From Betaproteobacteria bacterium RIFCSPLOWO2_02_FULL_63_19 (lineage in GTDB: Bacteria; Pseudomonadota; Gammaproteobacteria; Burkholderiales; SG8-39), in NCBI GenBank assembly GCA_001770415.1, contig MEQX01000076.1:1-48084 (forward strand): 48,084 nucleotides of DNA, given 5' to 3'. The notes beneath the pieces are model-generated. The model did not search any database and was not told the origin of the DNA. It saw only the letters and a program-made list of their open reading frames with translations. This document shows, piece after piece, positions 25,058-33,662 of this stretch. The translations under genes and the position numbers were made by a program. Within the stretch, counting starts at the first letter, position 1. Every line of letters starts with the position of its first letter.

Positions 25058-26560
25058 CTACGCCGTGGTGCCGCTCGTCTTGTTCGGCCGAAGACCGGGC
25101 GGAGTGATCAGGCGCTCGCACCATTCGAACCCGTACTGCACCAATAGCGCCAGCCCCGCCGCCGGCACCGCTCCCTCCAGAATCAATCCCACATCGTCGA
25201 GCCGGATTCCGGTCAGTATCGGCTGCCCGTAGCCCCCTGCACCGATCAGCGCGCCCAGCGTCGCGGTTCCGACGTTGATGACGGCCGCCGTCTTGATTCC
25301 GGCCAGGATCATCGGCGCCGCCAGCGGCAGCTCGATTCTGAACAGGCGGTCGCTGGTATCGAGTCCCAGCGCCAGCGCGGAACGGTGGATGGGTTCCGCA
25401 ATCCCGGTCAGCCCGGCATGCACGTTGCGCGTGATCGGAAGCAACGAATAAAGAAACAGCGCCATCATCGCCGGCACCGCGCCGATACCAAGCAGCGGGA
25501 TCATGAACACCAGCAGCGCCAGCGTCGGCATGGTCTGGATGATGCCTACCACGGCCAGCACCACGTGGCCGAGTCCCGGCCGTAGATAGGCGGCGATTCC
25601 AAGCGGGATCGCCACGGCAATGGCCGCAGCCAGACTGATGCCGACCAATGTCAAATGCTCCAGCGTCGTGCGCCAGAAGCGCTGCAGCGGGGATTCCTCC
25701 GGCGCCGGTGCGTCGGTGCCGAACGTCGCACGCAGAAATTTCCCGGCGACCTGGCGTTCGGACGCGCCGCCCATTTTCACGTTGGCGTTAAGGCCAGCCA
25801 TCGTGCGCTCGTCGATGCGCCCGGCAAGCCGGCTTATGGCCCTGACGACCCCGGGGGCGCGCTGCGCCAGATCGTGGCGATAGATCAGAACCGCGTCGTA
25901 GACCGGGAAATGCGCCCGGTCGTCCTTCAGCACCTTGATCGCGTAATAGCCGATTTCGGCGTCAGTGGCGTAGAGATCCATGACATCGATGTCGCCGGCC
26001 ACCAGACCGCGATAGGCCAGATCGTGGTCGAGGCCGCGCACGTTGCTCGCGGTCAGCCCGTAACTCGCCTTCAGTGCGGGCCAGCCGTCGCCGCGGTCCA
26101 TGAATTCGTTGCCGAATCCGAATACCAGATCGGGGTGGTTCCTGAGATCGGAAATCGTCTCGATCCGGAGCGCGCTGGCTTCTGTTTCCAGCATGCCGAT
26201 CGCGTAGGTGTTGTTGAAGCCGAGCGGAGCACTCATACCGATGCCGCGGCCGGCAAGCGCCGTCCGCAGCGCACTGTCATCGGCGATGCCCTCCCGCGCC
26301 AATATCTCGGCGCGCAACGTCCCCGTATATTCGGGATAGACGTCGATGTCACCTCGCAACAGCGCGCTCCACAATACCCGGGTACCGCCCAGCTCACGCC
26401 GGTGCGAAACTTTCGCACCCGCCTCGCGTGCCAGCGTCGCCACCATTTCGCCCAGGATCACCGATTCGGTGAATTTTTTCGAGCCGACCGTCACTGCAAC
26501 GGCTGCCGCGCCCGGCGCGGGCGCAAGACACAAGACCGCCAGCAGCACTAGCGCGCGCAT
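25058..26560 (-). CDS. Glycine betaine/choline ABC transporter, fused binding protein and permease
   Basis: A 500-residue fusion. After a signal-anchor (MRALVLLAVLCLAPAPGAAA) comes an OpuC/OsmF-type binding domain (22-280) with VGSKKFTESVILGEM and YPEYTGT, motifs that form the aromatic cage for quaternary amines, then a six-helix ProW-type permease domain (about 300-490) with the EAA-like loop (RSALALGLDTSDRLFRIELP). The order binding domain then permease in one chain is seen in a minority of such systems. Its start overlaps the ATPase stop (TGATG), so they are coupled. Likely substrate glycine betaine, choline or a related osmolyte. An extra GTG just upstream is possible. Confidence 0.93.
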   Translation of the reverse strand: MRALVLLAVLCLAPAPGAAAVAVTVGSKKFTESVILGEMVATLAREAGAKVSHRRELGGTRVLWSALLRGDIDVYPEYTGTLRAEILAREGIADDSALRTALAGRGIGMSAPLGFNNTYAIGMLETEASALRIETISDLRNHPDLVFGFGNEFMDRGDGWPALKASYGLTASNVRGLDHDLAYRGLVAGDIDVMDLYATDAEIGYYAIKVLKDDRAHFPVYDAVLIYRHDLAQRAPGVVRAISRLAGRIDERTMAGLNANVKMGGASERQVAGKFLRATFGTDAPAPEESPLQRFWRTTLEHLTLVGISLAAAIAVAIPLGIAAYLRPGLGHVVLAVVGIIQTMPTLALLVFMIPLLGIGAVPAMMALFLYSLLPITRNVHAGLTGIAEPIHRSALALGLDTSDRLFRIELPLAAPMILAGIKTAAVINVGTATLGALIGAGGYGQPILTGIRLDDVGLILEGAVPAAGLALLVQYGFEWCERLITPPGLRPNKTSGTTA

Positions 26561-27312
26561 CACGGCGCCTCTCCCGCGTCATCGCTCCAGCGGGCGCGCT
26601 GCGCATTGATAAAGCGGGTGACGAATGGGTCGGCCGGGCGTTGCATCAGGTCCTCGACGCTGCCACGCTGCACGACCCGCCCGTCACGCAGCAGAATGAT
26701 GCTGTCGGCGAAGAACGCGGCCTCGCTCATGTCGTGGGTAACCAGCACCACGGTCTTGCCGAGGGTGCGGAAGATGTCGCGCAGTTCGTTCTGCAGTTCG
26801 AAGCGGATCAGCGGGTCGAGCGCACCCAAAGGTTCGTCCAGCAGCAGAACGTCCGGATCCAGCATCAGCGCGCGCATCAGGCTGACGCGCTGCCTCTGGC
26901 CACCGGACAGTTCCAGCGGGTAGCGACCGAGGCCGTCTTCCGGGAAATGCGTAATGCGCGCAAGCTCGCTCAGCCTCGCCTGCATGCGCTCGCTCGACCA
27001 GTCCAGGATGCGCGCCAGCAGCGTCACGTTGCCGCCCGCGGTCAGATGCGGAAACAGGCCGCCTTCCTGGATGACATAGCCCATGCGCCGACGAACGGCC
27101 ACGAGCGTCTTCGGCCCAAGGGGCTCACCATCGAACAGCACCCGGCCCTGGTCCGCACGCACCAGCCCATTCATCAGCCCAAGGAGCGTCGTCTTACCGC
27201 AGCCCGAGGGGCCGATCACCACGAGCGTGCGGCCGGGTGCGACGTCGAGATCGATCGGTGCGAGGGCGGGGACGCCACCGTAATGGCGAGCCGCCTGTTC
27301 CAGGCGCAGCAT
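26560..27312 (-). CDS. Glycine betaine/choline ABC transporter ATPase
   Basis: A 250-residue ABC nucleotide-binding subunit of the ProV/OpuCA type. Walker A GPSGCGKTTLLGLMNGL (about 33-49), the signature LSGGQRQRVSLMRALM, Walker B VLLLDEPLGALDP and the switch His in LVTHDMSEAAF are present. Unlike ProV it lacks a C-terminal CBS pair, so it is not gated by ionic strength through CBS domains. Ends in a one-base overlap with the ATG of the fused binding-protein/permease gene. Confidence 0.94.
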   Translation of the reverse strand: MLRLEQAARHYGGVPALAPIDLDVAPGRTLVVIGPSGCGKTTLLGLMNGLVRADQGRVLFDGEPLGPKTLVAVRRRMGYVIQEGGLFPHLTAGGNVTLLARILDWSSERMQARLSELARITHFPEDGLGRYPLELSGGQRQRVSLMRALMLDPDVLLLDEPLGALDPLIRFELQNELRDIFRTLGKTVVLVTHDMSEAAFFADSIILLRDGRVVQRGSVEDLMQRPADPFVTRFINAQRARWSDDAGEAP

Positions 27313-27452
27313 GGGTCGATGATGTCACATCCGGCCGGGGCGACAAAGACCCAAGTCCGATGAGCGCGACGCAAAGCGATGCGCTGTGCTCACGGAAAAG
27401 CCGTGCGCCACCGCGCCGGGACGCTGCTCTGACCCGGTAGCGCGCTCTCGGG

Positions 27453-28451
27453 TCAGGCTGCCCTTGCCGGCAGACCCAGCAGACGCGCCGCGTTGCCGCC
27501 GACGATGTTGGCGAGATCCGCGCCGGTGACACCGGTGTCGCGCACCCACTTGACCGGGTCCTGCTCGCCGACCGGATAGTCGCTGCCCATCACCAGCCTG
27601 TCCGCGCCGACCCGCTCGAGCAGCACCTTGAACACCTTGGGATCGTATACGCAGCTGTCATAGTAGAAAGACCTCAGGAACGCGCCGGGGGTCTTGCCGC
27701 CGGTGTTGCGCACGGTGTCGGGTCGGTTGACCGTATTGCGGTCCACGCGCCCGAGATAGTGCGGGAAATAGCCGCCGCCGTGCGCCATGACCACCTTGAG
27801 GCCGGGATACTTTGTCATCACTCCTTCGTAGATGAGAGAAGCCATGCACTTGGATTCCTCGATCGACTGTCCCAGCGAATTCCACAGCGCGTAATTCTGA
27901 AACCATGGATCCCTGACGCCCTCGGGGTGGATCCAGACCGTCACATCGAGCGCTTCTACCGCCTCCCAGAACGGGTGATACATCGGGTCGCCCATGTAAA
28001 CGCCCTTGTAGTTCGAGGCGATGTTGGCCACTTTCAGTTTCAGCGATTTCGCGCCGCGCTCGAGTTCCGTGATCGAGAGCTTCACGTCCTGCAGCGGCAG
28101 CACGACGCTGCCGACGAAGCGGTTCGGGTACTGCGACACCCAAGCCGCGGCCTGGTCGTTGCATTTCCTGCAAAGGTCCAGATCCGTCTGCGGATCGGCC
28201 CAGGAGCTGCCCTGCTGCACCGTGCTCGAAGTGACCACGCTCATGTCGATGCCGCGTGCATCCATGTCCTCGATCTCGAGCTTCGGGTCGTATTGCCGGG
28301 CCATGATGTTCTCCATGCCGGGGCGCGGCGTCGCGGCCGGCCGCGCGCCAAAGCCGGTAAACACGGTCTTGTTGGTGGACGCCTCGAAGACCTCGTGATT
28401 CAGCATGTGAACGTGGAAATCCACAACCAGCGGAAGATCGCTGTGTTTCAT
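27453..28451 (-). CDS. ACMSD-like amidohydrolase
   Basis: A 332-residue TIM-barrel metal-dependent hydrolase/decarboxylase of the amidohydrolase 2 family, which includes aminocarboxymuconate-semialdehyde and 5-carboxyvanillate decarboxylases. Metal ligands are visible: His13 and His15 (DFHVH), the His in WIHPEG, the His in MAHGGGYFPHYLGR and the Asp of GSDYPVGE. The family carries out non-oxidative decarboxylation or hydrolysis of aromatic or muconate-type acids; the exact substrate cannot be stated. Starts with ATG at 28451; single gene, 140 bases from the ABC ATPase, so possibly its own transcript. Confidence 0.9.
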   Translation of the reverse strand: MKHSDLPLVVDFHVHMLNHEVFEASTNKTVFTGFGARPAATPRPGMENIMARQYDPKLEIEDMDARGIDMSVVTSSTVQQGSSWADPQTDLDLCRKCNDQAAAWVSQYPNRFVGSVVLPLQDVKLSITELERGAKSLKLKVANIASNYKGVYMGDPMYHPFWEAVEALDVTVWIHPEGVRDPWFQNYALWNSLGQSIEESKCMASLIYEGVMTKYPGLKVVMAHGGGYFPHYLGRVDRNTVNRPDTVRNTGGKTPGAFLRSFYYDSCVYDPKVFKVLLERVGADRLVMGSDYPVGEQDPVKWVRDTGVTGADLANIVGGNAARLLGLPARAA

Positions 28452-28541
28452 GGTCTTTACCCCCGAAGCCGGCGAGGCTTTGCAGTGTTGAACATGTTCA
28501 CAAGTCTAGCAAACTCGGCTGCTTCCAACACGGCATGGCGC

Positions 28542-28892
28542 TCAATCGTATTCAGTGTATTTTCGCGCGTCGCCGCGCACTTTGTCGGCGGGATATTTCT
28601 GCTTGTTCAATTCGAGCTTTTCACCCGCGGCTGCAACCAGATCGATGTTCAGCCGGTCCGCGAGCCGGATCAAATAGATGAATACATCGGCGACTTCGTG
28701 TTTCACCTGCTGCAGTTTGCGCGCTTCCAGCGCGTTGCTCTGCTCTTCGGTGGCCCATTGAAAATGCTCCAGCAGCTCCGCGGCTTCGGCGATCAAGGCC
28801 ATCGACAGGTTCTTCGGCGAATGGAAGCGGTCCCAATCGCGCTCACGGGCAAACAAGCGAATCTGCTCGGTCAATGCGGAAAGTCTGTCCAT
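28542..28892 (-). CDS. MazG-like nucleotide pyrophosphohydrolase
   Basis: A 116-residue all-alpha NTP pyrophosphatase of the dCTPase/RS21-C6 group. The metal-binding pattern is clear: EAAELLEHFQW (about 36-46, EXXE) and KHEVADVFIYLIRLAD (about 64-79, EXXD). It hydrolyses (modified) dNTPs to monophosphates, cleaning the nucleotide pool. Length typical of the single-domain form. It is transcribed away from the lipocalin gene and 91 bases upstream of the amidohydrolase. Confidence 0.92.
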   Translation of the reverse strand: MDRLSALTEQIRLFARERDWDRFHSPKNLSMALIAEAAELLEHFQWATEEQSNALEARKLQQVKHEVADVFIYLIRLADRLNIDLVAAAGEKLELNKQKYPADKVRGDARKYTEYD

Positions 28893-29031
28893 TTCTGAAT
28901 TCCTGTCGCGGTTACGATCGCAATCGCCGAACGTGCGATCATGCGCGGAAAACGGCGCACGGGGTCAACCGACCCCATTTATTCACAGAACGGGATCGAT
29001 ATGCAATACCTCAAACTCGAGGAGGAGTTCG

Positions 29032-29529
29032 ATGCGCACGCTGCTGCTTGATGCCTTGCTGCTTGCGGCCTCTTCCGACCTCGGTTCGTCCGCCAAGGAA
29101 CATCCGTCCGGCGACCGGGACAGAATCGTCGGTACGTGGAAGCTGGTCTCCGTTGTCTACGAGGACGCGCAGACCGGCGAGCGCACGCCTGTGCTGGGCG
29201 CGCACCCGAAGGGCTGTCAGATCGCCACGCCCGAGGGACGCTGGCTGGCGCTGGTCACCGCGGATGGACGCCGCGTGCCCGAGACCGACCAGGATCGTGC
29301 CGCAGCACTGCGAACCATGATCTCCTACACGGGCAGATATCGCGTCGAGGACGGAAAGGTCATCACCAAGGTCGAGGCGGCGTGGAACGAAGCCTGGGTC
29401 GGCACCGAGCAGGTACGCGCATACCGGTTCGACGGCGACCGACTGCACCTGGAAAGCCCGCCCCAGCCGCACCCGAACGTCGACGGGAGGACGGTGCGCA
29501 TCATCGTCACCTGGGACCGGGACGACTAG
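29032..29529 (+). CDS. Lipocalin-like domain protein
   Basis: A 165-residue protein of the lipocalin-like family. The diagnostic start of the barrel IVGTWKLVSVVYEDAQTGER (about 32-51) is followed by GRWLALVTADGRR and SYTGRYRVEDGKVITKVEAA, typical strand pairs. Residues 1-22 (MRTLLLDALLLAASSDLGSS) are weakly hydrophobic and might be an inefficient signal peptide. Ligand unknown. The ATG at 29032 follows GAGGAGGAG at good distance. Confidence 0.82.
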   Translation: MRTLLLDALLLAASSDLGSSAKEHPSGDRDRIVGTWKLVSVVYEDAQTGERTPVLGAHPKGCQIATPEGRWLALVTADGRRVPETDQDRAAALRTMISYTGRYRVEDGKVITKVEAAWNEAWVGTEQVRAYRFDGDRLHLESPPQPHPNVDGRTVRIIVTWDRDD

Positions 29530-29574
29530 GGTCTGTCGACATTCAGCACGCGAATGCGCGGATGTCAAAAGGCG

Positions 29575-30444
29575 CTAGTCCTTCGGTTCGAGATGCGTCA
29601 CGATGTTCGCGTCAGGGACGATTTCGGCCAACCGCAGCTCGATCTCGTCCAGCAGCTCGTGTCCCTGCCCGACGGTCCAGTGCCGCGGCACCAGGATATC
29701 GACCTGTATGAACGACACGGTTCCGGCGCGGCGGGTCTTGAGATTCTTGTAGGCCACATCGCGCTCGGCAAACGCGTCCAGTACGCAGGCGATGCCGGCG
29801 AGCCTGTCCTCGACCAGCGCGCTGTCCATCATGCCATGGACCGCGCCGCTTACGAGCCGGTAGCCCTCATGGAGAATATGCAGCCCGACTGCGATCGCGA
29901 TCACCGGATCGATCCACTGCCAGCCGCTCACAGCGAAAACGATCAGCCCCGCCGCCACCCCCAACGATGTCCATACGTCGGTCATGAGATGCCTGGAATC
30001 CGCCTCCAGCGCAAACGAATTGAGGCGGGCCCCGGCTTTGCGCAGCGTGACGGCGACAGCGAAATTGATCGCCGTGCTCACCATTGAAAATACCAGGCCG
30101 AGCCCGATCGCCTGCAGTGGCTGCGGATCGAGCAGACGCTGAACCGCGGTAACGACAATGGCCCCTGCTGCGCCGAGAATCAGCACGCCCTCGAAGCCGC
30201 CTGCGAAATATTCCGCCTTTCCGTGTCCGAACGGGTGCTCGGCATCGGCCGGAGCGCGGGTGATCAGTATCATCCACAGCGCGAACGTCGCGCCGGCCAG
30301 GTTGACCAGGGATTCCAGTGCATCGGCAAGCAGGCTGACCGAGCCTGTCACCCACCACGCGAACATCTTCAGCGAAATGGTGACAATGGCTGCGACGATC
30401 GACAGCCATGCGAAATGGTGGCGGTCAAACCTGGCGCTGTTCAC
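29575..30444 (-). CDS. Cation diffusion facilitator (CDF) metal exporter
   Basis: A 289-residue inner-membrane metal/proton antiporter with six membrane helices and a C-terminal cytoplasmic domain. The cytosolic His motif EHPFGHGKAEYF (70-81) is typical. In the metal site, helix 2 has Glu44 and Asn48 (DALESLVN) where FieF has Asp45 and Asp49, while helix 5 has His152 and Asp156 (RHLMTD) as usual. The changed helix-2 pair predicts altered metal choice relative to zinc exporters. It lies 111 bases downstream of the helicase on the same strand. Confidence 0.92.
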   Translation of the reverse strand: MNSARFDRHHFAWLSIVAAIVTISLKMFAWWVTGSVSLLADALESLVNLAGATFALWMILITRAPADAEHPFGHGKAEYFAGGFEGVLILGAAGAIVVTAVQRLLDPQPLQAIGLGLVFSMVSTAINFAVAVTLRKAGARLNSFALEADSRHLMTDVWTSLGVAAGLIVFAVSGWQWIDPVIAIAVGLHILHEGYRLVSGAVHGMMDSALVEDRLAGIACVLDAFAERDVAYKNLKTRRAGTVSFIQVDILVPRHWTVGQGHELLDEIELRLAEIVPDANIVTHLEPKD

Positions 30445-30555
30445 CTGTCACCTGCTCAAGAACGGGAACGGTCGAAGTTTAAGGGAGAATCGGCACCGCT
30501 TCAGTCTCGCGGGCGCACGCAAAGCGAATCGCTCGCCGAATCCGACGATGGCCGC

Positions 30556-32670
30556 TCAGTTCCACATCTGGCGCATTCTGGCCATGAGATCGACGTTTGC
30601 CGCCGAGGCCCTGCGCGTGATGTCTGCCGGCGCGGGCGGACACTTCGACACGCCCGACAGTTCGAAAACCTCCAGATCCGCATCGCCGATGAACCGGCTG
30701 CGCGGCGCGTAGACGTGGCGATCGGAGCCGAGGGCCTGGCCACGGACGTAGAAGCGCAGCGGCTGCATCAGCACCAGATCGTCTCGCGCCCTGGTCATCG
30801 CTACGTAGAGCAGGCGGCGTTCCTCCTCGATTTCCTCGCTCGTCCCGGTTGCCAGGTCCGACGGGATGCCCCCGTCGACCACATTGAGCACGATCGCGGC
30901 CCGCCACTCCTGACCTTTGGCCGAATGTATGGTCGAGAGCACCAGCCAGTCTTCGTCCTTGTACGGCGGTCCTGCCTCGTCCCCGGATGCTTCCGGCGGA
31001 TCCAGCGTCAGATCGCTGAGAAACGACGCCCGCGAAGCATGCTGGAGCGCCATGCGCTCGAGCTGGTCGATGTCACCGCGGCGAACACGCGCGCCGTCAT
31101 AGAGCACATCGAGCATAGGGTCGTACCAGCGCCGCAGCCGCTCGATCTGGCCCGCCCAGATCGTCGCGGCGGCCAGCTCCTGCATCACCCCGGCCAAGTC
31201 CGACCAAAGCTCGGCCACTCCGGAAGGCGGCCGAAACCCGCGCAGCGCCCCCAGCCTGTAGCCCTCGCGTTCCACTGCCGCGAGCGCCCGCCGCGCGGTC
31301 GCCGGACCGACGCCCGGGAGCAGTTTCAGCACGCGAAAACCCGCGACGCGATCGCGCGGATTCTCGGCCCAGCGCAGTATCGAAAGAACGTCCTTGACGT
31401 GCGTAGCCTCGAGGAATTTCAAGCCGCCGAACTTGACGAACGGAATATTGCGCCGGCCAAGTTCGACCTCGAGCTGACCGGAGTGGTGCGAGGTGCGAAA
31501 CAGTACCGCCTGATCGTGCAACTGCATGCCCGCCTCGCGGTTCGCGAGGATACGCTGGATCACGAACTCGACCTGTGCGGTCTCGTCGGCGACCATGGCG
31601 ATGACCGGCAGGCTGCCTGTGGAACGACGCGAGTGGAGATGCTTGGTATAGCGATCGGCCGCATGCGCGATGACCCGGTTGCATGCGTCGAGTATCGGCT
31701 GCGTCGAGCGATAGTTTTCCTCCAACGCAATCACCTGAGCCGGCGGATCGAAGCAGCCGGGGAATTCCAGTATGTTCTCGACCCGCGCCGAACGGAACGA
31801 GTAAATCGACTGCGCATCATCGCCGACGACGGTAAGACCTGCGCCGTCCGGCTTCAGCGCCAGCAGAATCGAAGCCTGCAGCGCGTTGGTGTCCTGGTAT
31901 TCATCCACCAGCACGTGGTCGAAATAACCCGATACGAGCTGCGCAAGCTCGTCCACGCGCATCATCTGCTCCCAATACAGCAGCAGGTCGTCGTAGTCGA
32001 GCACCGATTGCGCCTGCTTCGCGGCGATGTACGCAGAAAACAACTCTTTCAACTGCCGCTCCCACTCGGCGCACCACGGAAAAGCGCGGGCGAGGGCGTC
32101 GTGCAGCGACATGCAACCGTTGACCACGTAGGAGTAAATGGCGAGACAGGTCGCCTTCTTCGGGAAGCGCCCCTTGGTTTCGGAGAGACCCTGCTCGTCG
32201 CGCACCAGATCCATGAGATCGGCAGCATCGCCGCGGTCCAGGATCGAGAACGCCGGATCGATGCCGATGCTCTGCGCGTGCATGCGCAGCAGTCGCGCGC
32301 CAACCGCGTGAAACGTACCGGACCATTCCACGGCGGCGCCCGGCACCGCGCGTCCGGTCAGTGCCTGCGCACAGATCGATTCGACGCGGCGGGTCATCTC
32401 CGCCGCCATGCGCCGGGCGAAGGTCAGCAGCAGGATGCGACGCGGGTCCGCGCCGTTCAGAATCAGGTGCGCAACGCGGTGCGCAAGGGTCTTGGTCTTC
32501 CCAGACCCGGCGCCGGCAATGATGAGCAACGGCGGTGTCGTCCGCGCCGGTATCGAATCGCCGACGCCGAAGGTGACCGCGGCGTATTGACGCGGATTCA
32601 GCTCCTCGAGGTACTTGGCCGACCGATACTGCGGCATGGCGGCGCTTTGCATTGCTGATACCCCTGACAT
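30556..32670 (-). CDS. UvrD/Rep-type superfamily 1 DNA helicase
   Basis: A 704-residue 3'-5' DNA helicase. Q-motif LNPRQYAAVTF, Walker A AGAGSGKTKTLAHRVAHLI (Lys58), Walker B VDEYQDTNALQ, motif III VGDDAQSIYSFRSA, motif V STIHSAKGQEW and motif VI LLYVAMTRARDDLVL are all present. It unwinds DNA in repair or replication restart. Distinct from long UvrD in its N-terminal region, and is probably an accessory Rep/UvrD paralogue. The ATG at 32670 is used; an in-frame ATG at 32739 would start upstream of the LexA box and is rejected. A near-perfect LexA box in its promoter puts it in the SOS regulon. Confidence 0.93.
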   Translation of the reverse strand: MSGVSAMQSAAMPQYRSAKYLEELNPRQYAAVTFGVGDSIPARTTPPLLIIAGAGSGKTKTLAHRVAHLILNGADPRRILLLTFARRMAAEMTRRVESICAQALTGRAVPGAAVEWSGTFHAVGARLLRMHAQSIGIDPAFSILDRGDAADLMDLVRDEQGLSETKGRFPKKATCLAIYSYVVNGCMSLHDALARAFPWCAEWERQLKELFSAYIAAKQAQSVLDYDDLLLYWEQMMRVDELAQLVSGYFDHVLVDEYQDTNALQASILLALKPDGAGLTVVGDDAQSIYSFRSARVENILEFPGCFDPPAQVIALEENYRSTQPILDACNRVIAHAADRYTKHLHSRRSTGSLPVIAMVADETAQVEFVIQRILANREAGMQLHDQAVLFRTSHHSGQLEVELGRRNIPFVKFGGLKFLEATHVKDVLSILRWAENPRDRVAGFRVLKLLPGVGPATARRALAAVEREGYRLGALRGFRPPSGVAELWSDLAGVMQELAAATIWAGQIERLRRWYDPMLDVLYDGARVRRGDIDQLERMALQHASRASFLSDLTLDPPEASGDEAGPPYKDEDWLVLSTIHSAKGQEWRAAIVLNVVDGGIPSDLATGTSEEIEEERRLLYVAMTRARDDLVLMQPLRFYVRGQALGSDRHVYAPRSRFIGDADLEVFELSGVSKCPPAPADITRRASAANVDLMARMRQMWN

Positions 32671-32710
32671 GGAGCGGCCCCTGCGGGCGTGAAAGAGAGT
32701 CGGGACCACT

Positions 32711-32739
32711 ACTGTATAGTCATACAGTAGGTATGGCAA
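32711..32739 (-). promoter_or_regulatory. Promoter of the SOS helicase gene
   Basis: On the minus strand TTGCCA (32739-32734) and TACAGT (32716-32711) are spaced 17 bases. The LexA box lies in the spacer and over the -10 box, so bound LexA would exclude RNA polymerase. Confidence 0.6.
32712..32727. promoter_or_regulatory. LexA (SOS) box of the helicase gene
   Basis: CTGTATAGTCATACAG fits CTGT-N8-ACAG, and the flanks extend the palindrome to TACTGT...ACAGTA over 20 bases, close to the E. coli consensus. It is the second such operator in the window, besides the one at intI. Confidence 0.88.
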
Positions 32740-32774
32740 GCATCGGCAAGCGGGCTTCCGTTGACGAGCAAGAC

Positions 32775-33218
32775 TTATTTCAGGCGCAGCCCCGTGCTGT
32801 CGTACACCTCGACGGCAACCGGGATTCCCTGCCGGACGCTCTGGGAGACCGTGCAGAATTCCTCGAACTGTCCGAGCGCCCGGTCCAGATGCGCAAGGGC
32901 GTCCTTGGGAACCCCCAGGGTCAGCTTGACCGTGATGTCGGTAATTCGAAGCCGGTTCTCGGCATTGCGGTCGATGGTAGCGGCCACCGACGTCTTGATC
33001 GGCTCAGGGTTCTGCTTGAACTTGCGCAGCGCGAACAACAGGCTGTCGGACAGGCAGTTCCCGACGGCCGCAACGAGCAGTTGCGACGGCGACGGACCGG
33101 TCGCGTTGCCAAGAGGCGGCGGCTCGTCACCGTAGAGATCCGGCATGCCGTCCGAAAAATGAATGGCGAAACGGAAGTCCCGCTGCTGCTCCAAATTCGC
33201 CGTTACGACTTTGGACAT
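32775..33218 (-). CDS. OsmC/Ohr-family peroxiredoxin-like protein
   Basis: A 147-residue OsmC-fold protein. The two redox cysteines are in GNCLSDSLL (Cys55) and FEEFCTVSQ (Cys122), the pair that reduces organic hydroperoxides or handles sulfur-based oxidants. The ATG at 33218 has GAGGTGAG upstream. It is divergent from a CsoR-family regulator and its promoter overlaps a symmetric operator, so it is probably that regulator's target. Sequence alone does not show whether the substrate is an organic peroxide or another reactive electrophile. Confidence 0.9.
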   Translation of the reverse strand: MSKVVTANLEQQRDFRFAIHFSDGMPDLYGDEPPPLGNATGPSPSQLLVAAVGNCLSDSLLFALRKFKQNPEPIKTSVAATIDRNAENRLRITDITVKLTLGVPKDALAHLDRALGQFEEFCTVSQSVRQGIPVAVEVYDSTGLRLK

Positions 33219-33276
33219 CGACTCACCTCGCGGGTCCTGATGAGCGGGTCGCCGGGACAAATGACGGCACCCACGC

Positions 33277-33313
33277 TTGCTGCTATACTATAGTGAGTAT
33301 AGTATATTGTCAA
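33277..33313. promoter_or_regulatory. Symmetric operator with overlapping divergent promoters (osmC-like / csoR-like)
   Basis: TATACTATA (33284-33292) and TATAGTATA (33298-33306) form a perfect 9-base inverted repeat around GTGAG. Rightward promoter: TTGCTG (33277-33282), 17 bases, TAGTAT (33300-33305). Leftward promoter: TTGACA (33313-33308), 17 bases, TAGTAT (33290-33285). The two -10 boxes lie in opposite halves of the repeat, so one bound repressor covers both. AT-rich half-sites of this type around a short centre are known for FrmR/RcnR-like CsoR family regulators. Confidence 0.75.
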
Positions 33314-33362
33314 GCTTCAGGTGACGTCCACGAGGGCGCACCGAGCAGCGGAGGAGGTTGCG

Positions 33363-33629
33363 ATGACACGTCTGCACCGACAGGAACACAAGCGAGCACT
33401 GGTACTGCGGCTCAAGCGCATCGAAGGACAACTGCGCGGCGTGCAGCGACTGGTTGAAGACGAAGCGCCGTGCGAATCCATCGCGCAGCAGCTTTCCGCA
33501 TCGCGGCGCGCCCTCGACAAGGCGTATCACGCCATGGTCGGGTGTCTGATCGAAACGCAGCTAACGGGAAAAGGCATCGCGCCGTCGGACGCGAAGCCTC
33601 TGGTGGAAATGCTATCGCGCTACGGCTGA
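33363..33629 (+). CDS. CsoR/FrmR-family transcriptional repressor
   Basis: An 88-residue all-alpha DNA-binding protein of the CsoR/RcnR/FrmR family (DUF156). The core RLKRIEGQLRGVQRLVEDE (about 17-35) is diagnostic. Cys37 is the conserved first ligand/thiol. At the second helix the usual His/Cys ligands of copper or formaldehyde sensors are replaced: AYHAMVGCLIE provides His56 and Cys61, 24 residues after Cys37, so a dithiol sensor of persulfide, aldehyde or oxidant is possible. The ATG at 33363 follows GGAGGAGG. Divergent from the OsmC gene across a shared operator. Confidence 0.92.
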   Translation: MTRLHRQEHKRALVLRLKRIEGQLRGVQRLVEDEAPCESIAQQLSASRRALDKAYHAMVGCLIETQLTGKGIAPSDAKPLVEMLSRYG

Positions 33630-33662
33630 TCCGCAGCCGCAAACACGACCAGGTGCATGAGC

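Noticed and set aside
30223..32658. 811-codon rightward open frame opposite the helicase
   Set aside because: Antisense to the helicase and CDF genes, low-complexity composition, no motif; a shadow frame.
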